Part shown: positions 8,682 through 17,245 of the stretch, piece by piece
Numbering within the stretch: position 1 is the first letter of the stretch
Layout: each line of letters begins with the position of its first letter
Source of the DNA: Microbulbifer variabilis ATCC 700307
Lineage (GTDB): Bacteria > Pseudomonadota > Gammaproteobacteria > Pseudomonadales > Cellvibrionaceae
DNA: 64,000 nucleotides
Direction: 5' to 3'
Assembly: GCF_000380565.1 (NCBI RefSeq)
Contig: NZ_AQYJ01000029.1
Coordinates: 434,001-498,000 of the forward strand
Notes under the pieces: model-generated
What the model was told of the DNA's origin: nothing
Database searches by the model: none
What the model saw: only the letters and a program-made list of their open reading frames with translations
Position numbers and translations under genes: made by a program

Positions 8682-9395
8682 TTAAAAAGGGGTTTCTTCT
8701 ATTTTTTTTAGAAAGCCAAGTTCTACAAATGGCCTCATATAACTTTGTGGTTTTCTCCCGATTTGATCGTTGAGCATGCTTTTCATACCCTGCTTAAAAT
8801 CCAGTCTGGGATACTCATTAATTACTTCAGACAAGGTTTTGGGATGAATATCACTCAACCATAACCCGGCAATGTCCAGCCCTGCGGCAAAATGTAGTAG
8901 GGCAATCTCCGGATCTTTTTTGTGCGCAATTCCAACAGAGTTGTGATGAGCGATCATCTCATGTACTAAATCAGCCTTCTCGGTAGAGATGTTATGACCA
9001 ATACAAAAGGATCTTGCTGCTTGAGCTCCGTCTAGCTCAAAAGTACCACCGACATCATAGGCTGGGGTTAGTCCTATATCATGCATGATGGCACCAAGAA
9101 AGTAGACTTCTTGATCTATCACTGTCTTTACTTTGTGACTCATTGCTAAGCCGAATGCATAGCTTCTAAGGCTGTGGTTGAGGAGGAAGTCGGGGCTGCA
9201 TTGAGCCACCATATCCAACGCTTTTTTACAGTTCATCGAGTCAGGAATTTGATAGACCTCTTTAGCAACATACTGAATGTGCTCCCTCTTAAGGTAGCGA
9301 ATAGTGCGTGTGTAAGTTGCACTTGCACTGGATGTAACAAAGCGGCAGGCCAGACAAGGCAAAGGTGGCGGTATTTTATTCGTTGTAAGTTCCAT
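8682..9395 (-). CDS. HD-domain protein, cyanamide hydratase-like
   Basis: A 237-residue protein of the HD superfamily. The first metal/ligand His is in FLLNHSLRSYAFG (His 74), the HD doublet is in GAIMHDIGLT (105-106), and a further His pair occurs in HEMIAHHNS. The NHSxRxYxFG arrangement is like the cyanamide hydratase/HDIG-type hydrolases rather than the GD cyclic-di-GMP phosphodiesterases. The substrate cannot be deduced. The start has no strong Shine-Dalgarno sequence. The gene is divergent from a TetR regulator 86 bp away and a candidate operator lies 14 bp upstream of its start codon. Confidence 0.75.
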   Translation of the reverse strand: MELTTNKIPPPLPCLACRFVTSSASATYTRTIRYLKREHIQYVAKEVYQIPDSMNCKKALDMVAQCSPDFLLNHSLRSYAFGLAMSHKVKTVIDQEVYFLGAIMHDIGLTPAYDVGGTFELDGAQAARSFCIGHNISTEKADLVHEMIAHHNSVGIAHKKDPEIALLHFAAGLDIAGLWLSDIHPKTLSEVINEYPRLDFKQGMKSMLNDQIGRKPQSYMRPFVELGFLKKIEETPF

Positions 9396-9408
9396 AATAT
9401 CATTTATT

Positions 9409-9426
9409 TTGTACCGTTTCGAACAA
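9409..9426. promoter_or_regulatory. Candidate TetR operator (imperfect inverted repeat)
   Basis: TTGTACC-GTTT-CGAACAA is an imperfect dyad (TTGT.C and G.ACAA arms) in the 86-bp intergenic region between the HD-domain gene and the divergent TetR gene. Position and symmetry fit an autoregulatory site, but two arm positions do not match. Confidence 0.35.
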
Positions 9427-9481
9427 TAAAATATGATAGGCTTTCTGCGGTGTCAACAATTATGTTCGGAGTAGTACAAAA

Positions 9482-10075
9482 ATGAAAAAGAGAAGAGGCC
9501 GTCCACCTAAATATGATGCCACTGAGGCCCTGGAGGGCGCTCTCCAGGTATTTTGGCGCAAGGGCCTCACAGCTACTTCTTTAGATGATCTGGCTGAGTC
9601 GATGAAGATGAACAGGCCAAGTATTTACGCCGCTTTTGGTGACAAAGTATCCATTTACCGTAAAGCTTTTGCGCAGTTTGCGAATCAGCTAGGTAAAGAA
9701 CTTGATGCAATATTGAATGATGGTGCTCCTTTGCAGGATGCTATGCTGCGATTCTATGGGCAGGCGCTGGAAGCTTATCTGCTAAAAGACGAATCGCTGG
9801 GTTGTTTTGCTACTTGCACTGCACCAGTGGAATCATTGGCTCATCCAGATGTTCAAGATGACTTGAAAATTTTGATTGCAAGAATTGATAGCCAACTGGA
9901 AAGACGACTCCTGCGCGCACAGGAGGATGGGGACTGGCCTATAGATCGAGACGTTCAACCGACAGCTAAATTGCTACATGCTGCCTTGCAAAGTTTGGCT
10001 ATACGAGCAAGAGGTGGCGAGGCCCGAGAAACTCTGGTCGATTTTTACTACGCTACAGTCAAGATGCTGTGTTGA
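9482..10075 (+). CDS. TetR/AcrR family transcriptional regulator
   Basis: A 197-residue TetR-type repressor. The N-terminal RGRPPKYD tail leads into the helix-turn-helix (ALQVFWRKGLTATSLDDLAESM, then RPSIYAAFGDKVSIYRKAF). The ligand-binding half contains the DESLGCFATCTAP segment, a Cys-containing block that also occurs in the second TetR protein of this window at 41761 (PKGCYLAQGLSE), so the two belong to the same subfamily. It is divergent from the HD and MBL genes, its likely targets. The inducer is unknown. Confidence 0.88.
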   Translation: MKKRRGRPPKYDATEALEGALQVFWRKGLTATSLDDLAESMKMNRPSIYAAFGDKVSIYRKAFAQFANQLGKELDAILNDGAPLQDAMLRFYGQALEAYLLKDESLGCFATCTAPVESLAHPDVQDDLKILIARIDSQLERRLLRAQEDGDWPIDRDVQPTAKLLHAALQSLAIRARGGEARETLVDFYYATVKMLC

Positions 10076-10926
10076 TCCTAATGGGAATCACAATCAACAT
10101 GTATAAATGCTCCTTATCTGGATTGTGCTTTAAGCACGGCATATGTAAGGAATATGTTCGATTTTTATTGGGCTTTCTATCTAAGGCAAAGATAAGATTG
10201 TTGTTTGCTATAGCATAAATTTTTAATCACTACCATGGAGCTATCAGCTACTTCAGTAGTTCGATATTTCGCCTTGCGAGAAACCTAAATTGTATATATT
10301 CGAGAATAAGGACTACAAGATGGCAGGCTGTAAGTATGTGAAACTTCTCACATGAAAGAATAAATACCCAAAAAGCATCCACATGTAATATTTGATAAGC
10401 CTCATAGGTTAATACCTGTATCATGAGGGTTGATGAATTGCTGTTCGTGAGTATTTGGCTTCAAAAGAAGGAGGTTAAAGGAAAGGTTTAGGATATTTTT
10501 ATTTTTGGCAGTGAAAAATTGTAAGCTTTGAATTTGCCATGTAGGTCATGGACGTGTGATTTTTAGCTTTGGTCGGTAATTTACCTCTTGATTATTAAAA
10601 GCAAGAATTAGGCTAAAATTTCATCACTTAGTAATAGCGCGAGCTGTAAGAAGATGATTTCTTTCCTGCACCACTTTCCCATTCTATGTTCAATGACTGA
10701 CGGCGAGTGATTATCGGCACGCAATTAATCTGTGAGTCATGTAAGTGGCTGTTGTTTACAGATGGCCAAATGGCTTGAGAAAATGGCAGGGTGGTTTCCC
10801 AGGCTTGTTTGCCGAATTGCTATGTTTGGCGGGGTTACCACTTGATGTATTCGAAGTTGTAAACGAATTATCTCGGTTCGCTCTCGAAACTCTTCCTAAT
10901 TTATCAAGGTATCACAGCAAACAAGA
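10076..10926. other. Long A+T-rich intergenic region
   Basis: About 850 bases without a supportable gene. A frame of 61 codons near 10745-10930 has no family signature and runs into the next start, so it is not called. A nested dyad, CCTCAT-AGGT-N5-ACCT-N5-ATGAGG, occurs at 10400-10428 and may be a small hairpin. No RNA family was recognised. Confidence 0.45.
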
Positions 10927-12531
10927 GTGAGTATTTCGATTATGGGTATAACAATCCGAATGCTTGGAGAGCTGGCAGTTTATCGCGATGGGGTACCGAT
11001 AAGCCTTCCCCCCTCAAAAAGAACTCGTGCACTCTTGGCATTTTTAGTACTGGCAGCTCGGCCTCATCGCCGCGATCGTTTGTGTGAGATATTCTGGGAG
11101 TTGCCAGATGACCCAAGGGCATCTCTAAGGTGGTCTTTGAGCAAGATTCGCCCAATTGTCAATGATTCTTGTGGGGAGCGCCTGATAGCAGATCGAGAGA
11201 GGGTCCGACTAGAGGGGGAAGATGTCCACATTGATATAAAGTCGATAGCGCTAAAGCTAGGCGATCCTGATCTTTCGGTAGAAGAGCTTCTATCTATAGA
11301 TACTGCTCTTAAAGAGCCATTTCTGGACGGAATTGATTTACCGGATCAAGAATTATTCCAGCAATGGTTACTCGCGGAGCGAGAGGAAATAGGGCGATTG
11401 CGGGGTAAAGTGTTATCCCGTTTGTCATCTCATCCTGATGCATCACTTCCGGATCAGCTCAAGTGGGTGCGCAGCTGGGAAGCTTTGGAGCCCTATAATA
11501 CCCGCGCTGCGGCTCAGTTGTTAGTTAAACTGGAGGCACTAGGTTTTACCAAAGAAGTGGCTAATGTTCGGCCAAAATTTTTGGAGAGATTTAGAAAGGC
11601 TGGGATTGCATGGTCTCCCCAGGTTTTATCATTGGGAGAGGCTAAAGATACCAATATTGATAATCAGTATCTTGAGCGTAAGCTTCTTACACAGCAAAAA
11701 GTTGGGTTCTGCAGTGCTTCGGATGGCGTTCGTATTGCCTATGCAGCTGTTGGGGATGGTTCTCCCATTGTTAAGGCGGCTAATTGGTTAAGTCACCTTG
11801 AGTATGACTGGGATTCGCCAATTTGGAGCCCTTTGTTCCGAGAGCTTTCCTCGGATCATCAATTCATTCGCTACGATGAGCGTGGTAATGGACTCTCAGA
11901 TTGGGATGTTAACAATATCTCTTTTGAGTCTTTTGTGACCGACTTAGAGACTGTCGTAGATGCATGTGGTGTCGATAAATTTACTTTGCTCGGCATATCA
12001 CAGGGAGCAGCTGTATCTATTGAATATGCAGTGAGGCACCCTGAAAGAGTAAAAAGTCTTATTCTTTTTGGCGGTTATGCAGCAGGTTGGCGGACAGGGG
12101 CTACTGATGCCGTAATTAAAGAGCGAGAAGCTATAATAACCCTCACTGAGACTGGCTGGGGGCAAGATAATCCTGCATATAGACAAATTTTTTCTTCGAC
12201 ATTTATGCCGAGTGCAAATGCAAGTGAGCTAGCCTGGTTTAACGAATTTCAACGCTTAACCACCTCTCCTGAAAATGCAGCGCGGTTCCTCTCTGTATTT
12301 GGGGATATTGACGTTCGTAATCAGCTTAAAAAAGTAAGTGTTCCTACATTGGTCATTCATTCGATAGGGGATCAACGTATCCCGGTAAAGGTGGGTTTTG
12401 ATATCGCATCAAGTATTCCGAATTGTAGATTTATTGGTTTGGATAGTGATGGCCATTTATTACTTGGGCGTGAGCCTGCTTCAAAAATATTTGTAGAAGA
12501 AGTGCGGAAGTTTATTGGCAACTCTTATTAA
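10927..12531 (+). CDS. SARP-like winged-helix/BTAD regulator fused to an alpha/beta hydrolase
   Basis: A 534-residue two-part protein. Residues 7-95 look like an OmpR/SARP-type winged helix (IRMLGELAVYRDG, LLAFLVLAARPHRRDRLCEI, ASLRWSLSKIR). Residues 100-240 resemble a bacterial transcriptional activation domain made of helical repeats. Residues 255-530 form an alpha/beta hydrolase with a complete triad: Ser 358 in the GISQG elbow, Asp 482 in SIGDQRIP and His 510 in SDGHLLLG. The hydrolase may act as a ligand sensor or as a true enzyme. The start is GTG at 10927; an in-frame ATG at 10942 is the alternative. There is no adjacent co-directional gene, so its targets are unknown. Confidence 0.8.
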   Translation: MSISIMGITIRMLGELAVYRDGVPISLPPSKRTRALLAFLVLAARPHRRDRLCEIFWELPDDPRASLRWSLSKIRPIVNDSCGERLIADRERVRLEGEDVHIDIKSIALKLGDPDLSVEELLSIDTALKEPFLDGIDLPDQELFQQWLLAEREEIGRLRGKVLSRLSSHPDASLPDQLKWVRSWEALEPYNTRAAAQLLVKLEALGFTKEVANVRPKFLERFRKAGIAWSPQVLSLGEAKDTNIDNQYLERKLLTQQKVGFCSASDGVRIAYAAVGDGSPIVKAANWLSHLEYDWDSPIWSPLFRELSSDHQFIRYDERGNGLSDWDVNNISFESFVTDLETVVDACGVDKFTLLGISQGAAVSIEYAVRHPERVKSLILFGGYAAGWRTGATDAVIKEREAIITLTETGWGQDNPAYRQIFSSTFMPSANASELAWFNEFQRLTTSPENAARFLSVFGDIDVRNQLKKVSVPTLVIHSIGDQRIPVKVGFDIASSIPNCRFIGLDSDGHLLLGREPASKIFVEEVRKFIGNSY

Positions 12532-12715
12532 TATAAGCTAAAGCAAGGCAGTACCTTCAAGAACCTTCAAATTATACAGGCAGGCCATACTTAATAGCGG
12601 CATATTGAGTAAATCATTTTTAATTTGTCAACTCTTTTCCAAATGTACTATGACAAGCAAAGCTTTGCCTCACTGTAAGTGATTGGAGCAGAGTTTTTGC
12701 TATTGAGTAAATTTT

Positions 12716-13051
12716 TTACAAAAGATAAACGGCCAGCTCTTGAGCGCTAAGATATCGGATTCCTGCTTGTGGATACTTGCGAATAAGATCTAAGGCAGCT
12801 GAGCGCGCAGAAGCCTCATCAGAGAATTTTTCTGGTAACTTTATGTTTGCAACTCGGTTTCCTGATTTGCAGCGAGTAACAATGATATATTGACCTCCCC
12901 ATTTGCCCCAAAGTACTTCATCAGGATCTTCCTTGGGGGGAGGTGGAGGGGGAGTTTGTTCCTGTTCTTTAAAGGTTAATCCAGCTTCTGATTCCCAAAT
13001 CATTTCAGCTAATTGGTTTAACTTCTGAGTGTAATCGTTGGTAGACATCAT
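12716..13051 (-). CDS. Hypothetical protein with proline-rich linker
   Basis: A 111-residue protein with two parts: an N-terminal helix (QKLNQLAEMIWESEAG) and a C-terminal domain beginning LWGKWGGQYIIVTRCKSG and ending in a helix (ASARSAALDLIRKYP). They are joined by a run of six prolines in an acidic linker. AAGGGG precedes a double ATG (13051 or 13048). No signal peptide or membrane segment is present, so it is probably cytoplasmic. I do not recognise the family. Confidence 0.55.
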   Translation of the reverse strand: MMSTNDYTQKLNQLAEMIWESEAGLTFKEQEQTPPPPPPKEDPDEVLWGKWGGQYIIVTRCKSGNRVANIKLPEKFSDEASARSAALDLIRKYPQAGIRYLSAQELAVYLL

Positions 13052-13901
13052 GCCCCTTGAGAATGATAAAGCGTATGCTGCATCAAGAAAAACTGCACAA
13101 GCTGGGAGTAAAAGGGCTCCCTAAGTAACGCAATTATAGCGTTTCGATGGAAGATATCTAGCCCTTAAAGCACTAATTGAAGTTTGGATAGGGGTTTACA
13201 TTAATTAACAAATCGCTTTTGATGACTGGAGCTGTTCCAGCCTAAGGTAGTCATAGCCCTATTATTGTGATAATTAGTCTATGAAAGGATAGTGAATACT
13301 TGTGAATTTTCAGTCAGCTTGCATTATTTCTAATAAGCGGGCCAGAGCTATAAGAGCTATATAAACCTTTGATTGGTTAGGGGCGAGTCTAGAGCTGTTA
13401 TATGAGCGGTGGAGCTATTTTACTTCGATGGTCATTTATGAGGCATATACTTCAAAATTTGTTATCTAAGGTCGATATTATTGACTATAGGAAAAGGGTG
13501 GTTGGTAAAACTTATGACACTTGAAATTATATACTTATAGCGATAATTCCGGGTAAATTTACATTGCGGAAATCCAGACTTTATAAAGCACTCTTGAGGT
13601 GAGGTTGCCACTTTGAATGAAACTGGCTAGATCACTATCAAATTCAACGGTGGTTCAAACGGTGGTTCAAACGATATAGAGGTTCACTGGAGCTCGTTAA
13701 CCACGTTGTCAAAGTCAATATCTATGCGGTTCACAGCCATATTCTCTCATATATTCGGAATATAAGTATGAGATTTGTGCCAAAACAGGGAGCTGATTCC
13801 TGAAGATGCATTGGAGTCGCTTTGCAGAATATTGTAACCGCGCGACTGGTGACGAATTATTGATAGAGATTCTAGTGATTTAATAGTGTGTAGAGAGGGA
13901 C
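13052..13901. other. Long intergenic region with a short tandem repeat
   Basis: About 850 A+T-rich bases with no convincing gene. A direct repeat of a unit like TTCAAACGGTGG occurs two to three times at 13643-13672, about 230 bp upstream of the AraC-type regulator gene; it might be a regulatory site. Nothing else is recognised. Confidence 0.45.
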
Positions 13902-14804
13902 ATGGATATTCCAATCGGTAAGGAGCAGAATAGATTTGTTAATAGAGAGGTAGTAGTGGAATGCCGGCACTGTGGAAGCCTGTTTGAGCTAAAGATGCTG
14001 TCAGTTCCATATGGGGAGTCTATTGGACTCAATTTTTCGTCACCTTTGAACTTGATTATGGTGGCGGCTGGTACTGCATTAGTTAAAGGTAATCAATCAA
14101 GCTTTGAGCTAACAGTGGGGCAGACGTGGCTGGCGAGCTCCAATAGTGACTTTCGTTTGAGTAGCGATTTAAGGGGACACAGTATTATTGTAATATGCGT
14201 AGGCATTAGAGCTGCAATGATTACTAGATTCTACCAAAGATACGATAATACACTACTCCACAAAAGGAACGGGATAAATATAGACAGCTCAACATTTCCT
14301 GAAGATAAGGCGCCTATTGTTCTTCCTGGCTGTGAATTGACTCGGTTAACACTAGACTCCTTCAGGCTGTTTAGCCTGTTAGGTGACGACGGTTTAAATA
14401 CTCTTAAACTGGAAGAGCTACTGTTGCTTAAATTAAATAGTGATCACGGGCCAATACTTGCTGCGGAACTTCTGAATCATATAAACCCTTTACAAGAAAA
14501 CTTTAGACGATTTATGGAGGAAAACTTCACAAAAAACTGGTCTGTTGCTACCTTTGCAAAGCACATTGGTATGAGTTTAACTTCATTTAAGAATATGTTC
14601 GGGCAAGTATTTAGAGAGTCATCACCTAAGTCTTGGATTAATGAACGGCGACTCCGCTATGCGGATGCTCAATTAAGGACCACCCGTAAACGACTTATTG
14701 ATATTGCCCTTGACAGTGGCTTTTCCAGTCAGTCCTATTTTACACAACTGTATAAGTTAAAATATGGTGTTTCCCCACTAGGGGCGAGACAGCAGTGCGG
14801 TTAA
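13902..14804 (+). CDS. AraC-family transcriptional regulator, ExsA-like
   Basis: A 300-residue AraC/XylS protein. The C-terminal 100 residues hold both helix-turn-helix units: WSVATFAKHIGMSLTSFKNMF and the second, LIDIALDSGFSSQSYFTQLYK. The WINERRLRYADAQL linker between them and the SSQSYFTQ motif strongly recall ExsA/InvF-type activators of type III secretion genes. The N-terminal half would be the sensing or dimerisation domain and carries a CRHC pair near residue 21. No secretion genes are in the window. GAGAGGGAC lies just before the ATG. Targets and ligand are unknown. Confidence 0.85.
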   Translation: MDIPIGKEQNRFVNREVVVECRHCGSLFELKMLSVPYGESIGLNFSSPLNLIMVAAGTALVKGNQSSFELTVGQTWLASSNSDFRLSSDLRGHSIIVICVGIRAAMITRFYQRYDNTLLHKRNGINIDSSTFPEDKAPIVLPGCELTRLTLDSFRLFSLLGDDGLNTLKLEELLLLKLNSDHGPILAAELLNHINPLQENFRRFMEENFTKNWSVATFAKHIGMSLTSFKNMFGQVFRESSPKSWINERRLRYADAQLRTTRKRLIDIALDSGFSSQSYFTQLYKLKYGVSPLGARQQCG

Positions 14805-15391
14805 ATCTCATAACGAATGAGCATTATGGTGAGATCTTTAATTGATTGCAGCTTCTTTAATGCCGAATTAGGTACTTGCTTCCTGTTGATTACTTGAGTT
14901 GAAGTAAGGTCCTTTTTGCTGATCATTAGAATGTTAGCACTTATTGAGCTTGTCTATGCGCCCCATTGAATATATGTCAAGTAAACAGATCATGAGCTTG
15001 ATGGAAAGGAATACCTCCTGTAGGGCTCAAGTGCGAGTATTAAGTATTCGTAGGCGCCATTCGATCTTGGTGCCAATAGTGCCGGTAGTCGAGTATTGGC
15101 TCGAGGTTAAGTCTCATCTATCACAGGGAAGCCTGAGTGGAGTGGGACGATTCTGTTTTTACTTGCTATTTTTTTGCGATAGTTACTTAAAGTGACTCGC
15201 TTAAGCGTAGTGGTCTTGCCAGATGTTATACCTCTGGCATCTATCTTTGAATCCTTTCCATTCACCGATACTGGGTATCAGCTATATTGAAAAAAAATCT
15301 GCTTGAATGCTTACTAGAAATTAAGTGTTAAGTGTTTTAAATCTGAAAGCAACTTTATTTAATTATTGATTTACAATTTGGTCTCTTCAGA
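14805..15391. other. Intergenic region upstream of the DUF885 gene
   Basis: About 590 bases. An 83-codon frame at 14944-15195 has no recognisable features and is not called. A perfect 6-bp dyad, GCCAGA-N9-TCTGGC, lies at 15218-15238 and may form a hairpin. The promoter of the DUF885 gene should lie in the last 150 bases. Confidence 0.4.
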
Positions 15392-17161
15392 ATGATTAAT
15401 ATAAGCAGGGCAAGTTTAGGGGCGTTGGTATTTTCTTCAGCTTTGATGGGATGCACCCTAACCGAAAATAAAACCGATACGGCTGATCAGAAAGCAGTTA
15501 GTGACTCGGTATTACTCCATAAACTTGCAGATCAATATACTGATGTTTATTTAGATAACTTCCAGCCGTATGCATATTTCTCAGATATGGATCTGGACAG
15601 ACATAATCTCTTCTTAAGTAATTCCCCCATAAATTCTGCTTCTATGGCTGCGGCTGAGGATAAAATACTCAAGGCTTTGGCTGAAATAGATCTAAATGGA
15701 CTAAAAAGTGATCAAGAGAAGGTATTCTACTTCAAGCTGAAAGAGCGATTGGAGTCGAATGTTGGCTTAAGGGTCTGTAAGACTGAACTCTGGTCTGTTG
15801 ATCATATGTTTGGCCCCCATATCATACTTGGCTTTTTGACAGAGGTTCAGCCGGTTGAAACTGCCCAAGACAGGGCAGACGCGATTGAGCGTTGGCTTGA
15901 TGTGGCTCGTTATTATCAGCAAGAAATAGCTAATCTGAGTCGAGGGCTTGAGCAAGGTTACTCCGCACCCCAGAGCGTGGTGAAGCGAGTCATTCAGCAA
16001 GTTGATGGTTTGACCCAAGTACCCATTGATGAGCATCCTTTCCTGGGTTTAGCGAAGAAAGCTAAGGACCCGGAATTTGAGGCAGCATTTAAACAGGTGC
16101 TTTCAGATCACGTTATCCCCTCAATGGTGAATTATAAGAATTTTCTAGAATCCACCTATTTACCTGAAGCCAGAGCCGAGCTTGGCATCCATGCGATTCC
16201 TAATGGCCGTGAATGCTATATGGCTCAGTATCGTTCTTATACGACATTGCAGAGAACACCAGAAGAAGTTTTTGAGTTGGGTTTAAGTGCTGTCAACGCA
16301 AACAAGAGCGAAGTGGTTCGCTTAGGCAAGGAGTTCTATCAAGTAGATTCCTATTCTGAGGCAGTGGCAAGGGCCAGTGAAGATAAAACTCAGAAATTTA
16401 ACAGCGCTGATGAAATGCATCAGTTTTTTGAGCGCTTGGTAGATAAGTCTAGAGATTTAACCGTAGACTTTTTCCATGAAATGCCTTTGATCGAAATGGA
16501 AGTAAAGGCCATCCCTGAACATGAGCAGGGTTCTGGTCGCAGTGCACACTATATTCCGGGCACTAAGGAGCGAAAGGCAAGATTTGGATATGACCCGACA
16601 ACCTACCAGGATGAGTCATACGCTTCTGCCGAGAAGGTAACTATCCATGAAGGATACCCGGGCCATCATATGCAAATTGCTCTCGTACAGGAGCAGGAAA
16701 AGTTTCATAAAATAGAAGATGCCTTGTCTAACTCTGCTTTTGCTGAAGGTTGGGGCAGGTACTCTGAACATCTAGCGGAAGAAGCTGGGATGTATCAGTA
16801 CGGGTCCACCAAAATCCTTAGGCGTGCTTGGCCTGCGCGAGGTATGGTAGCGGATACCGCAATGCATGTACTCGGCTGGAGTGATGAAAAAGTTGCGGAG
16901 TTTTTGCAGGATTCTGGCGCTTCATTTGCGAAAGGCCCGAGGACTCTAATGGACCGAATGGCAGTAATGCCCGCCCAGCTTACCTCTTATGATTCCGGTG
17001 CCCTCGAGATTTTCGCCTTGCGAGAACTGATGCAGAATGAACTGGGTGAGGACTTCGATATTAAGGACTTCCATGAGATTATTCTGAGAAATGGCAATGT
17101 CCCTATGGCCGTACTGAGTGAGCAGGTAAGGGACTTTATCGAAGAAAAGAAGAAAGGTTAA
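15392..17161 (+). CDS. DUF885 family metallopeptidase-like lipoprotein
   Basis: A 589-residue DUF885 protein. The signal peptide ends in a lipobox (SSALMGC, Cys 21), so it is a predicted lipoprotein of the cell envelope. The family's HExxxH-like zinc motif is present as HEGYPGHH (from residue 419), followed by FAEGWGRYSEHLAEE, which carries the downstream Glu that is expected in such sites. Length is normal for the family. DUF885 proteins are thought to be zinc peptidases, but the substrate is not known. It is a single gene, convergent with the acyl-CoA operon, with a strong hairpin between them. Confidence 0.88.
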   Translation: MINISRASLGALVFSSALMGCTLTENKTDTADQKAVSDSVLLHKLADQYTDVYLDNFQPYAYFSDMDLDRHNLFLSNSPINSASMAAAEDKILKALAEIDLNGLKSDQEKVFYFKLKERLESNVGLRVCKTELWSVDHMFGPHIILGFLTEVQPVETAQDRADAIERWLDVARYYQQEIANLSRGLEQGYSAPQSVVKRVIQQVDGLTQVPIDEHPFLGLAKKAKDPEFEAAFKQVLSDHVIPSMVNYKNFLESTYLPEARAELGIHAIPNGRECYMAQYRSYTTLQRTPEEVFELGLSAVNANKSEVVRLGKEFYQVDSYSEAVARASEDKTQKFNSADEMHQFFERLVDKSRDLTVDFFHEMPLIEMEVKAIPEHEQGSGRSAHYIPGTKERKARFGYDPTTYQDESYASAEKVTIHEGYPGHHMQIALVQEQEKFHKIEDALSNSAFAEGWGRYSEHLAEEAGMYQYGSTKILRRAWPARGMVADTAMHVLGWSDEKVAEFLQDSGASFAKGPRTLMDRMAVMPAQLTSYDSGALEIFALRELMQNELGEDFDIKDFHEIILRNGNVPMAVLSEQVRDFIEEKKKG

Positions 17162-17176
17162 TTTAGGATCTTTACT

Positions 17177-17208
17177 AACTCAGTCCCACACCCATGCGGG
17201 ACTGAGTT
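17177..17208. terminator. Hairpin between convergent genes
   Basis: A perfect 11-bp inverted repeat (AACTCAGTCCC / GGGACTGAGTT) with a 10-base loop lies between the ends of the DUF885 gene and the minus-strand acyl-CoA operon. There is no strong T run, but position and symmetry fit a bidirectional terminator or transcript-end hairpin. Confidence 0.65.
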
Positions 17209-17245
17209 ATAAATAGGCTTAGCAAGAGGCTTTTATCCTGCTACT

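Noticed and set aside
10745-10930. 61-codon frame upstream of the SARP-hydrolase gene
   Set aside because: No family signature, overlaps the next start codon, and no good ribosome site.
13643-13672. Short tandem repeat as a CRISPR array
   Set aside because: Units are about 12 bases, only two to three copies, with no spacers and no cas genes.
14944-15195. 83-codon frame between the AraC and DUF885 genes
   Set aside because: No recognisable domain; composition is like the surrounding non-coding DNA; no Shine-Dalgarno sequence.
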